From Mesorhizobium erdmanii USDA 3471 (GTDB taxonomy: Bacteria > Pseudomonadota > Alphaproteobacteria > Rhizobiales > Rhizobiaceae), in assembly GCF_000472705.1 (NCBI RefSeq), contig NZ_AXAE01000034.1, positions 311-64,310 on the forward strand: 64,000 bases of DNA, written 5' to 3'. Below the pieces are notes generated by a model. That model made no database searches. It was not told the DNA's origin and saw only the letters and a list, made by a program, of their open reading frames with translations. The position numbers and the translations under genes are program-made. Each line of letters begins with the position of its first letter. Within the stretch, counting starts at the first letter, position 1. This document shows, in pieces, positions 7,767 to 16,614 of this stretch.

Positions 7767-9575
7767 ATGTTTGCAGTCATACGCGCTCATTTTACGACCA
7801 CTCCAGCGAGCGACGTCTGGTCCGACGCCGAAATGCGGAACTGGCTTGACCCTACAATACCTTACAGCGTCGCCCATTATTGGTCCCAAACGTCTTTCTC
7901 GCAAATCGATTTAAGTTATCAGCTGTTGCCGATACTTCAGCTTGCCGACCCACGCAATGACCCGAATTTCGGCACGTCGGCCCGGGACAGGCTTGTGAAT
8001 GGTGTCCTCGCCGGGGCGACTAACCAGTGGGACCCAGATTGGTCCACTTTCGCCCACGTCGTTATCTGGTTTCCTGCCGCGATAGATCTTCACGGCGGCG
8101 GCAGCTACAGCGTCAAACGCAAGGACGGAACCGGCGGACGAAGCATGGTCGTTGCGGTCGTCAACAAGGGTGCGCGGTTCGACACGATCTGTCAGGAGTT
8201 TGGGCACAATTTCGGATTTCAGCATGAACGAAATAAAGCGGGAGGCGAATACGGCAGTCCCTATTCCACGATGAGTTCCGCTGTATTCCCCGATAACGCC
8301 TTCGAGCGCCCTGCCTCTCCACAGCTTCCGGCAGGTCTTGCGCCTTTCGACGGCAACCCTCCGCCTACGACGGATGTCATGCGCATAGCCGGTCCGTATG
8401 TTACCCCCTTGCAGTTCTTCGTGAAACGGACCGGAGACTTCGTGCATGCCGATTCGGTTGAAGAGCTGCCCGCCACATTCCAAGATGCCCACATCAACGT
8501 ATACCTGCGAGCGCTCGATGCAGGAGTAACGTCTTGGCCAACACGCCGTAAGGTCTTGGCAGTCGTTCCGCCCGCATACGGGGACGCAAATGGATATGGA
8601 ATCGAAATTCGCAGACCGCGCGAGTACGACCAAGGTCTCAATGCGGCTCCAGCACCCGGTATTTCAGGTGTCGCAGGCGCCGTGATTCATTCTTTTGATC
8701 CTTCCACCAAACTCATTACCTATGTTGGTTGCATACCGTTTGCTGACCTTGAAGGTGATCGAGACTACCGGATCGGAAATTTGGTCATCCGACTCAACAA
8801 TTTCAACGAAGACTCCGATTTTGCGAGCGTTACTGTTGGTGGGTCTAAACTGGGCAAAGCCACGATTCAGTTCGCACCGGCGCAGATCTCGTCAACCGTT
8901 ACTTACACGACAGATTGGGAGTGGGTGTATGCAACTCCGTGCACAATGTTTCCTGAAAGCTCATACGCCCAGCGCAGCCACCTAAAATGCACCAAAGTCG
9001 TCCTGACGGCTCTCTCCCACGGGTATGAACAGCCGGGATACGTTTGGACAATTAACGACGTGGCAGTCGACCCTGCGCAGACCAGTATGGAAGTTTCGGT
9101 CAATGTGCGGTCCGGCGATCCAGGTCCAGGCGGGCAGTTTCGAAGTGAAGGCATCACCGTAAAGTATCGAACTATAGATAACCGCCTGGAGTTCGAATCC
9201 GATGCGCCGTATTCGGAGTTCAGCCTGAGTGTATCTGCAACGGTGAGCGAAACGCTAACCGCTGCTGCCGCGTCCACCCCCGCTCGCTCCGTATCAACAG
9301 ACGTTGCATTCCAGAATATAGAGATTGAATGGTCGCTGCCCTACCTCGAAAAAATGGTGCAGTGCTGGCGCGAGCACATCTACCAGTGGACCCCCGAGGA
9401 CATGTTCGGCATTCCCACGGGCAACGGTGCCGTTGCCGTCAAAATGCGCCAGTTCCAACAGCTCCACGACCATCTACTGGCGACGAATCCTGAACTCGCG
9501 GAAACCCTCACGAGAGAAGTCCTAAAACTCGGAAATATTACCAGGGATGATCTTTTTGCCCAGCCTGGCCCCTGA
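7767..9575 (+). CDS. metzincin-like secreted-protease homologue with altered zinc motif
   Basis: 602 residues. The N-terminal 170 residues resemble M6/gametolysin-type metzincins: a VAHYWSQTSFSQIDL segment, then QEFGHNFGFQH (143-153), and a likely Met-turn YSTMSS around M169. The metzincin zinc motif is HExxHxxGxxH; here the first histidine is glutamine (CAG codon at 143), while E144, H147, G150 and H153 are kept. The remaining 430 residues form beta-rich modules without a recognised family. No signal peptide is evident from this start. The gene is AT-richer and uses different codons from its neighbours, which suits horizontal transfer. It could be a pseudo-enzyme or a family that uses a different first ligand. 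Confidence 0.6.
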   Translation: MFAVIRAHFTTTPASDVWSDAEMRNWLDPTIPYSVAHYWSQTSFSQIDLSYQLLPILQLADPRNDPNFGTSARDRLVNGVLAGATNQWDPDWSTFAHVVIWFPAAIDLHGGGSYSVKRKDGTGGRSMVVAVVNKGARFDTICQEFGHNFGFQHERNKAGGEYGSPYSTMSSAVFPDNAFERPASPQLPAGLAPFDGNPPPTTDVMRIAGPYVTPLQFFVKRTGDFVHADSVEELPATFQDAHINVYLRALDAGVTSWPTRRKVLAVVPPAYGDANGYGIEIRRPREYDQGLNAAPAPGISGVAGAVIHSFDPSTKLITYVGCIPFADLEGDRDYRIGNLVIRLNNFNEDSDFASVTVGGSKLGKATIQFAPAQISSTVTYTTDWEWVYATPCTMFPESSYAQRSHLKCTKVVLTALSHGYEQPGYVWTINDVAVDPAQTSMEVSVNVRSGDPGPGGQFRSEGITVKYRTIDNRLEFESDAPYSEFSLSVSATVSETLTAAAASTPARSVSTDVAFQNIEIEWSLPYLEKMVQCWREHIYQWTPEDMFGIPTGNGAVAVKMRQFQQLHDHLLATNPELAETLTREVLKLGNITRDDLFAQPGP

Positions 9576-9829
9576 CTAGAACATCGGCTTCCGGCAGCAA
9601 CCCCAGCAGCTAATCTGGATCCGGACCGATAACCCATCTGCCGCCTACGACGATCCGTGCCTCCCGGTCGGTGCGCTTGACCAGCGACAGAATGACTGGG
9701 CCCATGTCAGCGCGTAAAGCTGGGAATTGAGAGCATGACAGGGTGGCGCGAGGTGCCCCGGCTCCGGTTGGGCTATCTGGAGAACTCCCGGCTGGACAGT
9801 CTGGTGACAAGGATTCTCTAGGTCTTTAT

Positions 9830-10396
9830 ATGCGAACAATGAGACGAACAGCTATCATAGGAGCCCTGTCGCTTGCCTGCGTCCCCGCCGTGCTCGCGGC
9901 TACCCATTCGGGCCGCGACGCGATCGTCGAGGCGCGCCAAGCTTCAATGAAGGAGATGGCCGCAGCGGCAAAGACGATCGCCGGGATGTTCGATGGCAAG
10001 CGGGCCTATGACGCCGCTGCATTCAAGGCAGCGGCCGAGGCTCTCCGCGCCCGCGCCGGCCCTACGCTCATCGCCGAATTCCCGGGCGCCTCGCTGGGCG
10101 CGCCATCGAGCGCCAAATTGGAAATAAATCAGGCCCGGCCGGAATTCGAGGCGCTGGCCCGTCACATCGGCCGGCTTACCGACGCCCTGGCCGCCAAGGC
10201 CGAGCAAGCGCCGGCCCATATCAGCGACGAGATGAGAATGGGAGCCGGCCTGGCGATGGATGGCGGCAGCCTGCTCGGCAAACGGCGGGGAGCCAGCGAG
10301 CCCGATCCCGCCAAACTGCCGGCGGAGCATCTGTTGCATCTCATCCTGCAGGACTGCTCGAGCTGCCATTCGAAATTCCGGCAGAAGGTCGAATAG
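9830..10396 (+). CDS. cytochrome c' family protein
   Basis: 188 residues from the ATG at 9830. A signal peptide (MRTMRRTAIIGALS..., cleavage after AVLA at about residue 23) sends it to the periplasm. The mature part is helical: RDAIVEARQASMKEMAAAAKTI is the helix-A pattern of class II cytochromes, and the haem motif CSSCH lies near the C-terminus, as expected for cytochrome c' (four-helix bundle, five-coordinate haem). Such proteins bind nitric oxide or act in electron transfer. The class usually has about 150 residues, so this one is a little long. It stands alone, upstream of the PAP2 gene. Confidence 0.85.
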   Translation: MRTMRRTAIIGALSLACVPAVLAATHSGRDAIVEARQASMKEMAAAAKTIAGMFDGKRAYDAAAFKAAAEALRARAGPTLIAEFPGASLGAPSSAKLEINQARPEFEALARHIGRLTDALAAKAEQAPAHISDEMRMGAGLAMDGGSLLGKRRGASEPDPAKLPAEHLLHLILQDCSSCHSKFRQKVE

Positions 10397-10655
10397 GACG
10401 GCTGAACGCGAACTGGCTCGGTCGGCAATCTGCAGCCGATCGATTTCTTTGGGACTTGACCGGGCCGCAAGGCACATTTCTGGCAGGAGCCACCTTCACC
10501 GTGCTGACGCTCGCAGGGTTGTTTGTCATCCGCGGTCGGTTGAAAGGGCGGGCAGATGCCTGAATACCTCGGCGCCAGTGCACTGGCCTCCACCCATCAA
10601 TTGTCCCCAAGGCCGAGTACGCATTGACTCTTGAGGCCGAACCAAGGATCTGCCC
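10397..10655 (+). other. gap with a possible membrane mini-ORF
   Basis: Between cytochrome c' and the PAP2 gene. In the +1 frame relative to the cytochrome gene, a frame runs to the stop at 10561-10563 and ends with a plausible membrane helix (TFLAGATFTVLTLAGLFVIRG) and a basic tail (RLKGRADA). It has no ATG; the only usable start I see is TTG at 10456 (35 residues). It may be the C-terminal remnant of a lost gene or a micropeptide. Confidence 0.25.
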
Positions 10656-11207
10656 ATGTTTGAACTCGACGCCGCGGTTACACACGCAATCAATGGATTG
10701 GCGGAACGCAGTGCGGTCGTCGATTTTCTGATGATCTGGGTTTCCTCCATCGGCGTCCCGCTTCTGGTGCTTGCAGTCGCCGGACAATGGTGGCGGCAAG
10801 CCGAAAGGCCTCACGTTCGCCACGCGCTTGTCGCGGCCGGACTCTCGTTCCTTCTCGGGCTCGGCTTTAATCAGCTTATCCTACTCTTCGTTCACAGGAT
10901 GCGGCCCTATGACAGCGGCGTAACTCATCTCCTGATCGCCCCCAGCGGCGATCCATCATTCCCCTCTGATCACGCGACAGCGACGTTCGCGATCGCGGCG
11001 GCGTTCCTCCTGCATGGCATGCGGCGCGTCGGGGTGGGCTTCCTCGCCGCTGCTGCGCTTGTCACCTTCTCGCGCGTCTATATCGGAACCCACTACGTCA
11101 GCGACGTTCTGGGTGGAGCGCTGACCGCGGTCATTGCGGCCCTTATCGTCCGCTCAGCTTTCCGGGAGGACACCCGCATCGATCGATGGGTGACCGGAAT
11201 TCTGTAA
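10656..11207 (+). CDS. PAP2 family phosphatase, stand-alone
   Basis: 183 residues with about five membrane helices and the three PAP2 motifs: HRMRPYD (motif 1, lysine replaced), PSDHA (motif 2) and SRVYIGTHYVSDVLGG (motif 3, with the catalytic H and D). Members remove phosphate from lipid phosphates such as undecaprenyl pyrophosphate or phosphatidic acid at the outer face of the inner membrane. It opens a same-strand series with a histidine phosphatase, a DedA–PAP2 fusion and a diacylglycerol kinase homologue, suggesting a role in lipid-carrier recycling or lipid remodelling. The start ATG has a weak ribosome-binding site (CAAGGATC). Confidence 0.88.
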   Translation: MFELDAAVTHAINGLAERSAVVDFLMIWVSSIGVPLLVLAVAGQWWRQAERPHVRHALVAAGLSFLLGLGFNQLILLFVHRMRPYDSGVTHLLIAPSGDPSFPSDHATATFAIAAAFLLHGMRRVGVGFLAAAALVTFSRVYIGTHYVSDVLGGALTAVIAALIVRSAFREDTRIDRWVTGIL

Positions 11208-11265
11208 ATAAGCGTCGGCGACGGAATGTCCGGGGCCGCGACTGGAAATATTGGGAAGGCTCCAC

Positions 11266-11928
11266 ATGTGCCATGAATCCTCCTCACCGAACCGGGTCAA
11301 TCGGTCTCGCTTGCTCGCCTTTGCCCTTGCCTTCCTGATCACGTCGCTCGTGACCCCGGTTGCCATCAGCGCTGCTCTCGAAGCTAAAACGGCAGGCCTC
11401 GCCGATGCGACGGTGCTGATCATACGTCATGCCGAAAAACCGGATAGCGGGACCGGGCTATCTCCCGCGGGAGAGGCACGAGCGCAGGCCTATGTCGGAT
11501 ACTTTCAGCATCTGACACTGAACGGTGCTACGTTTCGCCCCGACACTCTCATGGCGACCGCAGATTCCAAAAACAGCGCGCGCGAGCGCCTGACCCTCGA
11601 GCCTTTGAGCCAGACACTCGGGATTCCGTTGGATCTAAGATTCACCACCAAGGACATCGCCGGCCTTGTTCATGCCTTGAAAAGCGAAGGCCACCGAAAG
11701 TCCGTGCTTATTGCCTGGCATCACGGCACGTTGCCGCAGATCATAGAGGCGCTCGGCGGCGACCCGCACGCTGTCCTGCCCGACGGCTACTGGCCCGAAA
11801 ACGTCTTCGACGCCGTCGTGGTGCTTCGCTACGACCATCATGGGAAGTTCATTCCGGGCTCCGAGCAACTCATTCGCGAAGATCTTGCAAACCCGCCGGG
11901 ACTGATCAGGGGAGCGAATTCGCAATGA
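11266..11928 (+). CDS. histidine phosphatase superfamily protein, exported
   Basis: 220 residues from the ATG at 11266, which has GGAAGG six bases upstream; an in-frame TTG at 11251 is less likely. A hydrophobic N-terminal segment (LLAFALAFLITSLVTPVAISA) looks like a signal peptide or anchor. The phosphohistidine motif is LIIRHAEKP at about 50-58 (RHG replaced by RHA), followed by LSPAGEARA, and a second histidine occurs in AWHHGTLPQII. Members hydrolyse phosphate esters; an exported one next to lipid phosphatases could act on periplasmic or lipid-linked phosphates. The tail is Gly/Asn/Pro-rich. Confidence 0.8.
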   Translation: MCHESSSPNRVNRSRLLAFALAFLITSLVTPVAISAALEAKTAGLADATVLIIRHAEKPDSGTGLSPAGEARAQAYVGYFQHLTLNGATFRPDTLMATADSKNSARERLTLEPLSQTLGIPLDLRFTTKDIAGLVHALKSEGHRKSVLIAWHHGTLPQIIEALGGDPHAVLPDGYWPENVFDAVVVLRYDHHGKFIPGSEQLIREDLANPPGLIRGANSQ

Positions 11929-11993
11929 GGCCCTCCCCCGTAAAAAGCCTCCCCCGGGTGCTTCTGATCTTCGGTCAAAACGAGCGGCAATAA

Positions 11994-14069
11994 ATGTCCT
12001 TTTTCTCGGCGCTCACGGACTACATAGCTTCGCATCCGCATCTGGCCTATGCGGCGATCTTTCTGCTGGCTTTATCGGAATCCGTTCCGGTCATCGGCGC
12101 CGTCGTTCCTGGAACCGCGATCATCGTTGGCCTTGCAGCTCTTGTCCCGAGCGGCGTGCTGACGCTGTGGCCGATGTTGATCGCAGCCTTTCTGGGCGCG
12201 ATCGTCGGCGACGGCCTGTCCTTCTGGCCGGGTCATCGCTACCACCGTGAAATTCTCCTGCGGTGGCCGTTGAACCGTTATCCCGAACTCGTCGCGCGCA
12301 GCGAGGCGTTCTTCGTACGGCACGGCGGCAAGAGCGTCTTTCTGGCGCGCTTCACGGCGGGCGTCCGCGCTTTCATCCCGCTCGTGGCGGGCATGTTGCG
12401 AATGCCGGCCCGGCAGTTCTACTACGCCAACATCATCTCGGCATTCGTGTGGGCACCATCGCACATTCTGCCTGGCGTGTTCGTCGGCGCATATCTCAGC
12501 GTTGCCGGCGCTGCCGCAGGTCGGCTCGCGGTGCTCCTTGTCGCCGTCATTTTGCTCTTGTGGGTCACCGTTTGGGTCGTCCGTCATGCGTTAAGCAGGG
12601 CCATTCCCTTCCTTCTGGCGAATCTGGAGCGGCTGCGAAGATGGGCGGATACTGGGGATACGTGGGCGATGCGACAAATCCGTTCCTTGCTCGATCCGGC
12701 CCAGCAGGAAACGAGGACCCTAGCGGCGCTGGCACTGCTGCTCGTCGCAGCAGCCTGGACCTTTTTCGGCATCCTCGAGGATGTCGTCAGCGGTGATCCG
12801 TTGGTACGCACCGATGCCGCAGTCTATCGCATCCTTCAGGATCTCCGGACGCCGTCTGGCGATTCCTTGATGGTCGGTTTCACGGAACTGGGTGACACGA
12901 CTGTCGTGGTTGCGATTGCCGTCGTCGTATTCCTATGGCTAGCCTGGACGCGCGCCTGGCGCACAGTGGCATACTGGGTGGCCGCCATCGGCGGTGCGGC
13001 AGCCATCAACACGGGCATCAAAGTGGCGCTCCATCGTGCGCGACCCAACGAGAGCCTCTATTCCGGTTGGAGCGATTTTTCCTTTCCCAGCGGGCACAGC
13101 ACCGAAAACGCCGTCCTGTATGGTTTTCTGGCTTTCCTGATCGCTCGGCGCGTCCGGCCAGCTTGGGGTCTCCCGGTTGCGCTTGCGGCGGCCGTTTTGG
13201 TGGCCTTGATCGCCTTCTCCCGCCTCTATCTCGGTGCCCATTGGTTTTCCGACGTGGCGGGCGGACTGGCTTTCGCGACGGCATGGCTGTCATTGCTATG
13301 CATAGCCTACTTGCATCATCAACCGACCGAAAAGGGCGCCAGCGGTCTCATGGTCGTGGCATGTGCTGGTCTGGTCGTCGCCGGCGGTGCCAATGTCTAT
13401 CGCCGTCACGCGGCCGACATGGTGCGCTACGCAGTCCAATACGAAGCACCTTCGATCCTGGCCGGCGATTGGTGGGCGCGGGAGTGGCAGCATTTGCCTG
13501 CGCAACGTATCGATCTCGCAGGCGAGATCGAGGAACCGTTGACCTTCCAGTGGGCCGGCAGCCTGGAACGCCTCGAAGCAGATCTGGCGCAAAAGGGCTG
13601 GCGCCCACCAACTCCGTGGACGTTGGCCGGCGCTCTCGCCTGGTTCACGCCGCGCCCTGCTCCGATGGACCTTCCAACGTCTCCCTATATGGAGCGCGGG
13701 CGCTTGCCGAGCCTCACCCTGGTCCATCCGCGCGGCGACACGGGCGAGGCCAGTTCGCGCCTCGTGCTTCGCGTTTGGGCGGCCGATATTGACCTTCGAA
13801 ACGGCCATCTGACGGAACTCTGGATCGGTTCCGTCGTCGAAGAACAGCTGGGTAATCGCTTCCCCCTCTTCACGGTATCGCAGGCTCAGCCCGACGCGAA
13901 CGGACCTCGCGACTTTCTTGCTGCGTCTCTCGACGCCGCACGGCTGGTGACGCGCCCCGACCTTCTTCCGATCCCCGTTTGGGACGGCCAGGTTCTGCTG
14001 GCTCGTGACGCAAGTATTCCGGCCAATCCGGGAACCGAAACTTTGCAGGGGGGCGTTGCCAGTCCCTGA
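11994..14069 (+). CDS. DedA–PAP2–LssY C-terminal fusion protein
   Basis: 691 residues in three parts. Residues 1-200 are a DedA (SNARE-associated) domain: AALVPSGVLTLWPMLIAAFLGAIVGD, FGRF-like FLARFTAGVRAFIPLVAGMLRM, now seen as the undecaprenyl-phosphate or phospholipid flippase family. Residues 240-440 are a PAP2 domain with KVALHRARP (K at the motif 1 position), FPSGHS and SRLYLGAHWFSDV. Residues 450-691 resemble the LssY C-terminal domain, with no membrane segments. A flippase joined to a lipid-phosphate phosphatase suggests substrate transfer between them. Family relatives (YP_-type 'bifunctional DedA/PAP2') are known in Legionella and proteobacteria. It sits between the histidine phosphatase and the lipid kinase. 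Confidence 0.88.
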   Translation: MSFFSALTDYIASHPHLAYAAIFLLALSESVPVIGAVVPGTAIIVGLAALVPSGVLTLWPMLIAAFLGAIVGDGLSFWPGHRYHREILLRWPLNRYPELVARSEAFFVRHGGKSVFLARFTAGVRAFIPLVAGMLRMPARQFYYANIISAFVWAPSHILPGVFVGAYLSVAGAAAGRLAVLLVAVILLLWVTVWVVRHALSRAIPFLLANLERLRRWADTGDTWAMRQIRSLLDPAQQETRTLAALALLLVAAAWTFFGILEDVVSGDPLVRTDAAVYRILQDLRTPSGDSLMVGFTELGDTTVVVAIAVVVFLWLAWTRAWRTVAYWVAAIGGAAAINTGIKVALHRARPNESLYSGWSDFSFPSGHSTENAVLYGFLAFLIARRVRPAWGLPVALAAAVLVALIAFSRLYLGAHWFSDVAGGLAFATAWLSLLCIAYLHHQPTEKGASGLMVVACAGLVVAGGANVYRRHAADMVRYAVQYEAPSILAGDWWAREWQHLPAQRIDLAGEIEEPLTFQWAGSLERLEADLAQKGWRPPTPWTLAGALAWFTPRPAPMDLPTSPYMERGRLPSLTLVHPRGDTGEASSRLVLRVWAADIDLRNGHLTELWIGSVVEEQLGNRFPLFTVSQAQPDANGPRDFLAASLDAARLVTRPDLLPIPVWDGQVLLARDASIPANPGTETLQGGVASP

Positions 14070-14151
14070 CCGAGAGGAACCGTGACGCAATGTCGTAATG
14101 CATGAGACGAGCACACGATACCAGTTTCACTCTTTCGCAAGTGGCGCGCAC

Positions 14152-15069
14152 ATGACTGTCCTGGTCCTCCTCAATGCAAGCGCCGGCACTATCCAGCGCG
14201 CCGACTACGATGTCGAAGCATTCGTTCGAAACGGGCTTAAGGCGCGCGGATTGGAAGCCGAGGTGCGAATGGCGGGCGGGAGCCAGATCGCGGAGATGGC
14301 CCACAGTTTCGTCTCGGCGAAAACACCCGGCGACAAATCAAGGACGCTCGTGGTCGGCGGCGGCGATGGCACCCTCGGTTGCGCGGCATCGGCGGTCGCG
14401 GGAACGGATGTCGTGCTGGGTGTACTGCCACTCGGCACCCTCAATCATTTCGCCCGCGATCTCGGTTTGTCGAACGATCTGGACGCTGCCATGGACACAA
14501 TCGCCGCAGGCCATTTGGAGCAGATCGACGTTGCGGAGGTGAACGGTCGGGTTTTCCTCAACAACTCATCCATCGGCATCTATCCGTTTCTCGTCGCCGA
14601 ACGAACCGCCGAGCAGAAACGGCTAGGGCTGGGAAAGCTTGCCGCGCTCGGCCCGGCGCTTGTCCGCACGCTCAAGGCTTCATCATGGAAGCGGGTCAGG
14701 ATCTCGATCGGCAACGGGCGAAGCCAGAAGGCGCTTTGCGTATTCGTTGGGAACAATTTCTACGATCTGCGTGCGCTCGGCCACCGCGGCAGTCTTACGT
14801 CCGGTGAACTTTGCGTCTACGTCGTGAAGCCGCAGTCCTGGATAGGGCTCGCGCTTCTGCCGCTCAAGGCAGCGCTCGGGTTGATCGACCCAGTCCACGA
14901 TGTCGAACTCTTGCGGGTTCAAAGTCTGGAGGTCAAGGCGCGCCGCCGACACCTGCGCATTGCGATGGATGGCGAGACGGTCGAGGCAATACCGCCGTTG
15001 CAGTATCGGATACGGCAGCGGTCGTTGCGCGTTCTCGCGCCCGCCATGAAAAAAGTTGCACCTCTTTAA
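14152..15069 (+). CDS. diacylglycerol kinase catalytic-domain protein
   Basis: 305 residues from the ATG at 14152 (MTVLVLLNASAGT), which matches the family start better than the ATG at 14098. The kinase core has VVGGGDGTLG (nucleotide-binding GGDGT) and PLGTLNHFARDLGL, the classic DAGK/YegS/LCB5 motifs, followed by a C-terminal beta-domain (HLRIAMDGETVE). It phosphorylates a lipid alcohol such as diacylglycerol using ATP, at the inner face of the membrane. It closes the lipid-phosphate series. Together with two PAP2 domains it could run a phosphorylation–dephosphorylation cycle across the membrane. Confidence 0.88.
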   Translation: MTVLVLLNASAGTIQRADYDVEAFVRNGLKARGLEAEVRMAGGSQIAEMAHSFVSAKTPGDKSRTLVVGGGDGTLGCAASAVAGTDVVLGVLPLGTLNHFARDLGLSNDLDAAMDTIAAGHLEQIDVAEVNGRVFLNNSSIGIYPFLVAERTAEQKRLGLGKLAALGPALVRTLKASSWKRVRISIGNGRSQKALCVFVGNNFYDLRALGHRGSLTSGELCVYVVKPQSWIGLALLPLKAALGLIDPVHDVELLRVQSLEVKARRRHLRIAMDGETVEAIPPLQYRIRQRSLRVLAPAMKKVAPL

Positions 15070-15141
15070 CGAATTTAAGCGTGCCGGCAGTCGCCCTCCT
15101 GTCCTGAAATCGAGGCTGGAGCCAATTCGGACCTCAATCTG

Positions 15142-15618
15142 ATGGAACACAACAACCCAACATTGGTGCGGCATTTGGGGTTAGGTTTGCTGGCGACAGC
15201 CCCGCTAGTGGCATTGATCACGTCGGAGCGGATCCAGACATGGGCGGGCACCGTCTCACTCGGTGTCGACAAACAGCAATCTCGTCGTGGTGTACGAGAC
15301 CTTCTACGTGCAAATTTCATTCCTCAAAGCCATGACGAGCTATCAACGGCCATTTCGGGCGAAGCCCAGAACAGTCTCCATATCGAGGCAAGTGCTGTTG
15401 CCAGAGAGCAGCGTCGCGCTGACCCAGATCGGGATTCGATCGTGTCTATCGCAAGCGCCTCCCGCCTCGTCGGCAAGAACTCATCATCTTCTCGGCTACG
15501 ATGCCTTTTATCAGAAGCTGATCACGAACTTCGACCTAGACTAGCGACAGTCACTGGCTTCTTTTCGATGGAAGCAATCATCAGCAATCGCCCCGTGGAC
15601 CTGATCAAGCTGCGGTAA
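15142..15618 (+). CDS. unrecognised ORF, probably decayed sequence
   Basis: A 158-residue frame beginning MEHNNPTLVRHLGLGLLATA, with one hydrophobic segment and then a polar, low-information tail. An overlapping frame from 15263 is equally open. Neither resembles a family I know, and the region lies next to a nonsense-mutated permease and an IS remnant. It is most likely non-coding debris near the island end. Confidence 0.2.
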   Translation: MEHNNPTLVRHLGLGLLATAPLVALITSERIQTWAGTVSLGVDKQQSRRGVRDLLRANFIPQSHDELSTAISGEAQNSLHIEASAVAREQRRADPDRDSIVSIASASRLVGKNSSSSRLRCLLSEADHELRPRLATVTGFFSMEAIISNRPVDLIKLR

Positions 15619-15705
15619 CCGCGACACGTATAAGCTGAGACGTGGCCGGCGAGCTTTGATACCTTGAGACTGGCGGCTGCCTTCAATTCGGAGTGGTCAA
15701 CGATG

Positions 15706-15737
15706 AGCCCACGGATCTGCTTCGAGCTCCGTGGGCT
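15706..15737. repeat. 10 bp inverted repeat
   Basis: AGCCCACGGA and TCCGTGGGCT form a perfect 10 bp stem with a 12-base loop. It lies just beyond the ancestral stop of the permease pseudogene. Neither strand has a T-run, so it is not a standard terminator. It may be the end of a lost mobile element; the short text GVVNDEPTDL in the same region recalls IS5-type transposase tails, but only weakly. Confidence 0.4.
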
Positions 15738-15747
15738 GCAGCACGGT

Positions 15748-16440
15748 TTAAGTCCGTACTCTTAGCGCCCTTTCCAGCCTGTCGGCGATCTGTGTGACGA
15801 TGTAGGCAATCACCATGTAGATCACGACGGCGATCACGAAAGCTTAGAGGTAATAGTAGTTCAGCGCCGCGGTAAGCTGGGATTGCGCGAAGATATCGAC
15901 GACCTCGATGGCGAAGCCCAGGGAAAGCGCCTTCATGATGACCATCATCGAGGTTGTCAGGTCTGGAATCGCGGTGAGGGCCACCTGGGGGAACAGGATC
16001 CGTCGGAACAATTGCCCCCCAGTGTAGCCTAGCGAATGGGCGGCATCCGACTGACCGGTGTCGAAGGCGTTGAGAGCCCCTTTGATGATCTCCGACTGGA
16101 ACGCGGCGACACAGCCGGTGATCGCAACGACCAGGATCACCCAGTTGGGGGTATTGTGTGCGTTGAAATCAATCCCGAGCAGCGAGAATAGGAACTGGAA
16201 TGCCGGTGGCAGACCGAAATAGGCGAGGAAGATCACGATCACCATCGGGACGCCCTTGAATATGATCTTGTAGGCCATGATGACCTCCCGCAGCACCGGA
16301 ACTCGTCTGTACTCGACGAGAGCAAAGATGCTGCCGACGATCGTCGACAGGACGAAAATCATCAGCGCCATTCCGACTGTCACAGGTACAGCCGCTAGAA
16401 TTTCCTGGGTGTCCTGGAGCAGGATGTCGGTATCAAACAT
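15748..16440 (-). pseudogene. polar amino-acid ABC permease with nonsense codon
   Basis: The frame from ATG 16440 encodes a His/Glu/Gln-type permease: ILAAVPVTVGMALMIF, a membrane segment, AYKIIFKGVPMVIVIFLAYFGLP, and the EAA loop (GALNAFDTGQSDAAHSLGYTGG). After 198 codons a TAA (15844-15846) interrupts it. The same frame then continues with AFVIAVVIYMVIAYIVTQIADRLERALRV to a natural stop at 15748-15750, exactly the expected C-terminus. One base change (GAA to TAA would fit LEAF) explains the break. No partner binding protein, second permease or ATPase is present. The 5' side abuts the IS3 remnant. It is probably inactive unless the stop is read through. Confidence 0.85.
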
Positions 16441-16479
16441 GGTTGAATACCCTTGGGTCAGACGCTTGCGATAGCGGCA

Positions 16480-16614
16480 TTTTTGATCGGAGCGGTGGTC
16501 GCTGGGGATGCGGTTGAGCCAGGCATGGAAGCCTGAGCGGGACACATCCAGGGCACTACACAGCCATGCCACCGGCCAGATATTCCGGTGCCTCGCGATG
16601 AAAGCGAACCTCAT
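16480..16614 (-). pseudogene. IS3-family transposase orfB, truncated
   Basis: The frame from ATG 16614 overlaps the orfA stop (ATGA) and reads MRFAFIARHRNIWPVAWLC then SRSGFHAWLNRIPSD, the helical N-terminus of IS3 orfB transposases (the HTH part before the rve domain). It loses similarity after about 45 codons. The DDE catalytic domain is absent, so this is a dead fragment; downstream the frame happens to stay open into the permease start. Confidence 0.75.

Noticed and set aside
9610..9810. Minus-strand frame between the metzincin-like and cytochrome c' genes
   Set aside because: Its end (VGGRWVIGPDPD) looks slightly protein-like, but no family, no ribosome site and composition like non-coding sequence.
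15706..15737. Terminator after the permease pseudogene
   Set aside because: Perfect stem but no T-run on either strand.
15620..15740. IS5-type transposase tail
   Set aside because: Short matches such as GVVNDEPTDL and RDTYKL are too weak and need several frameshifts.
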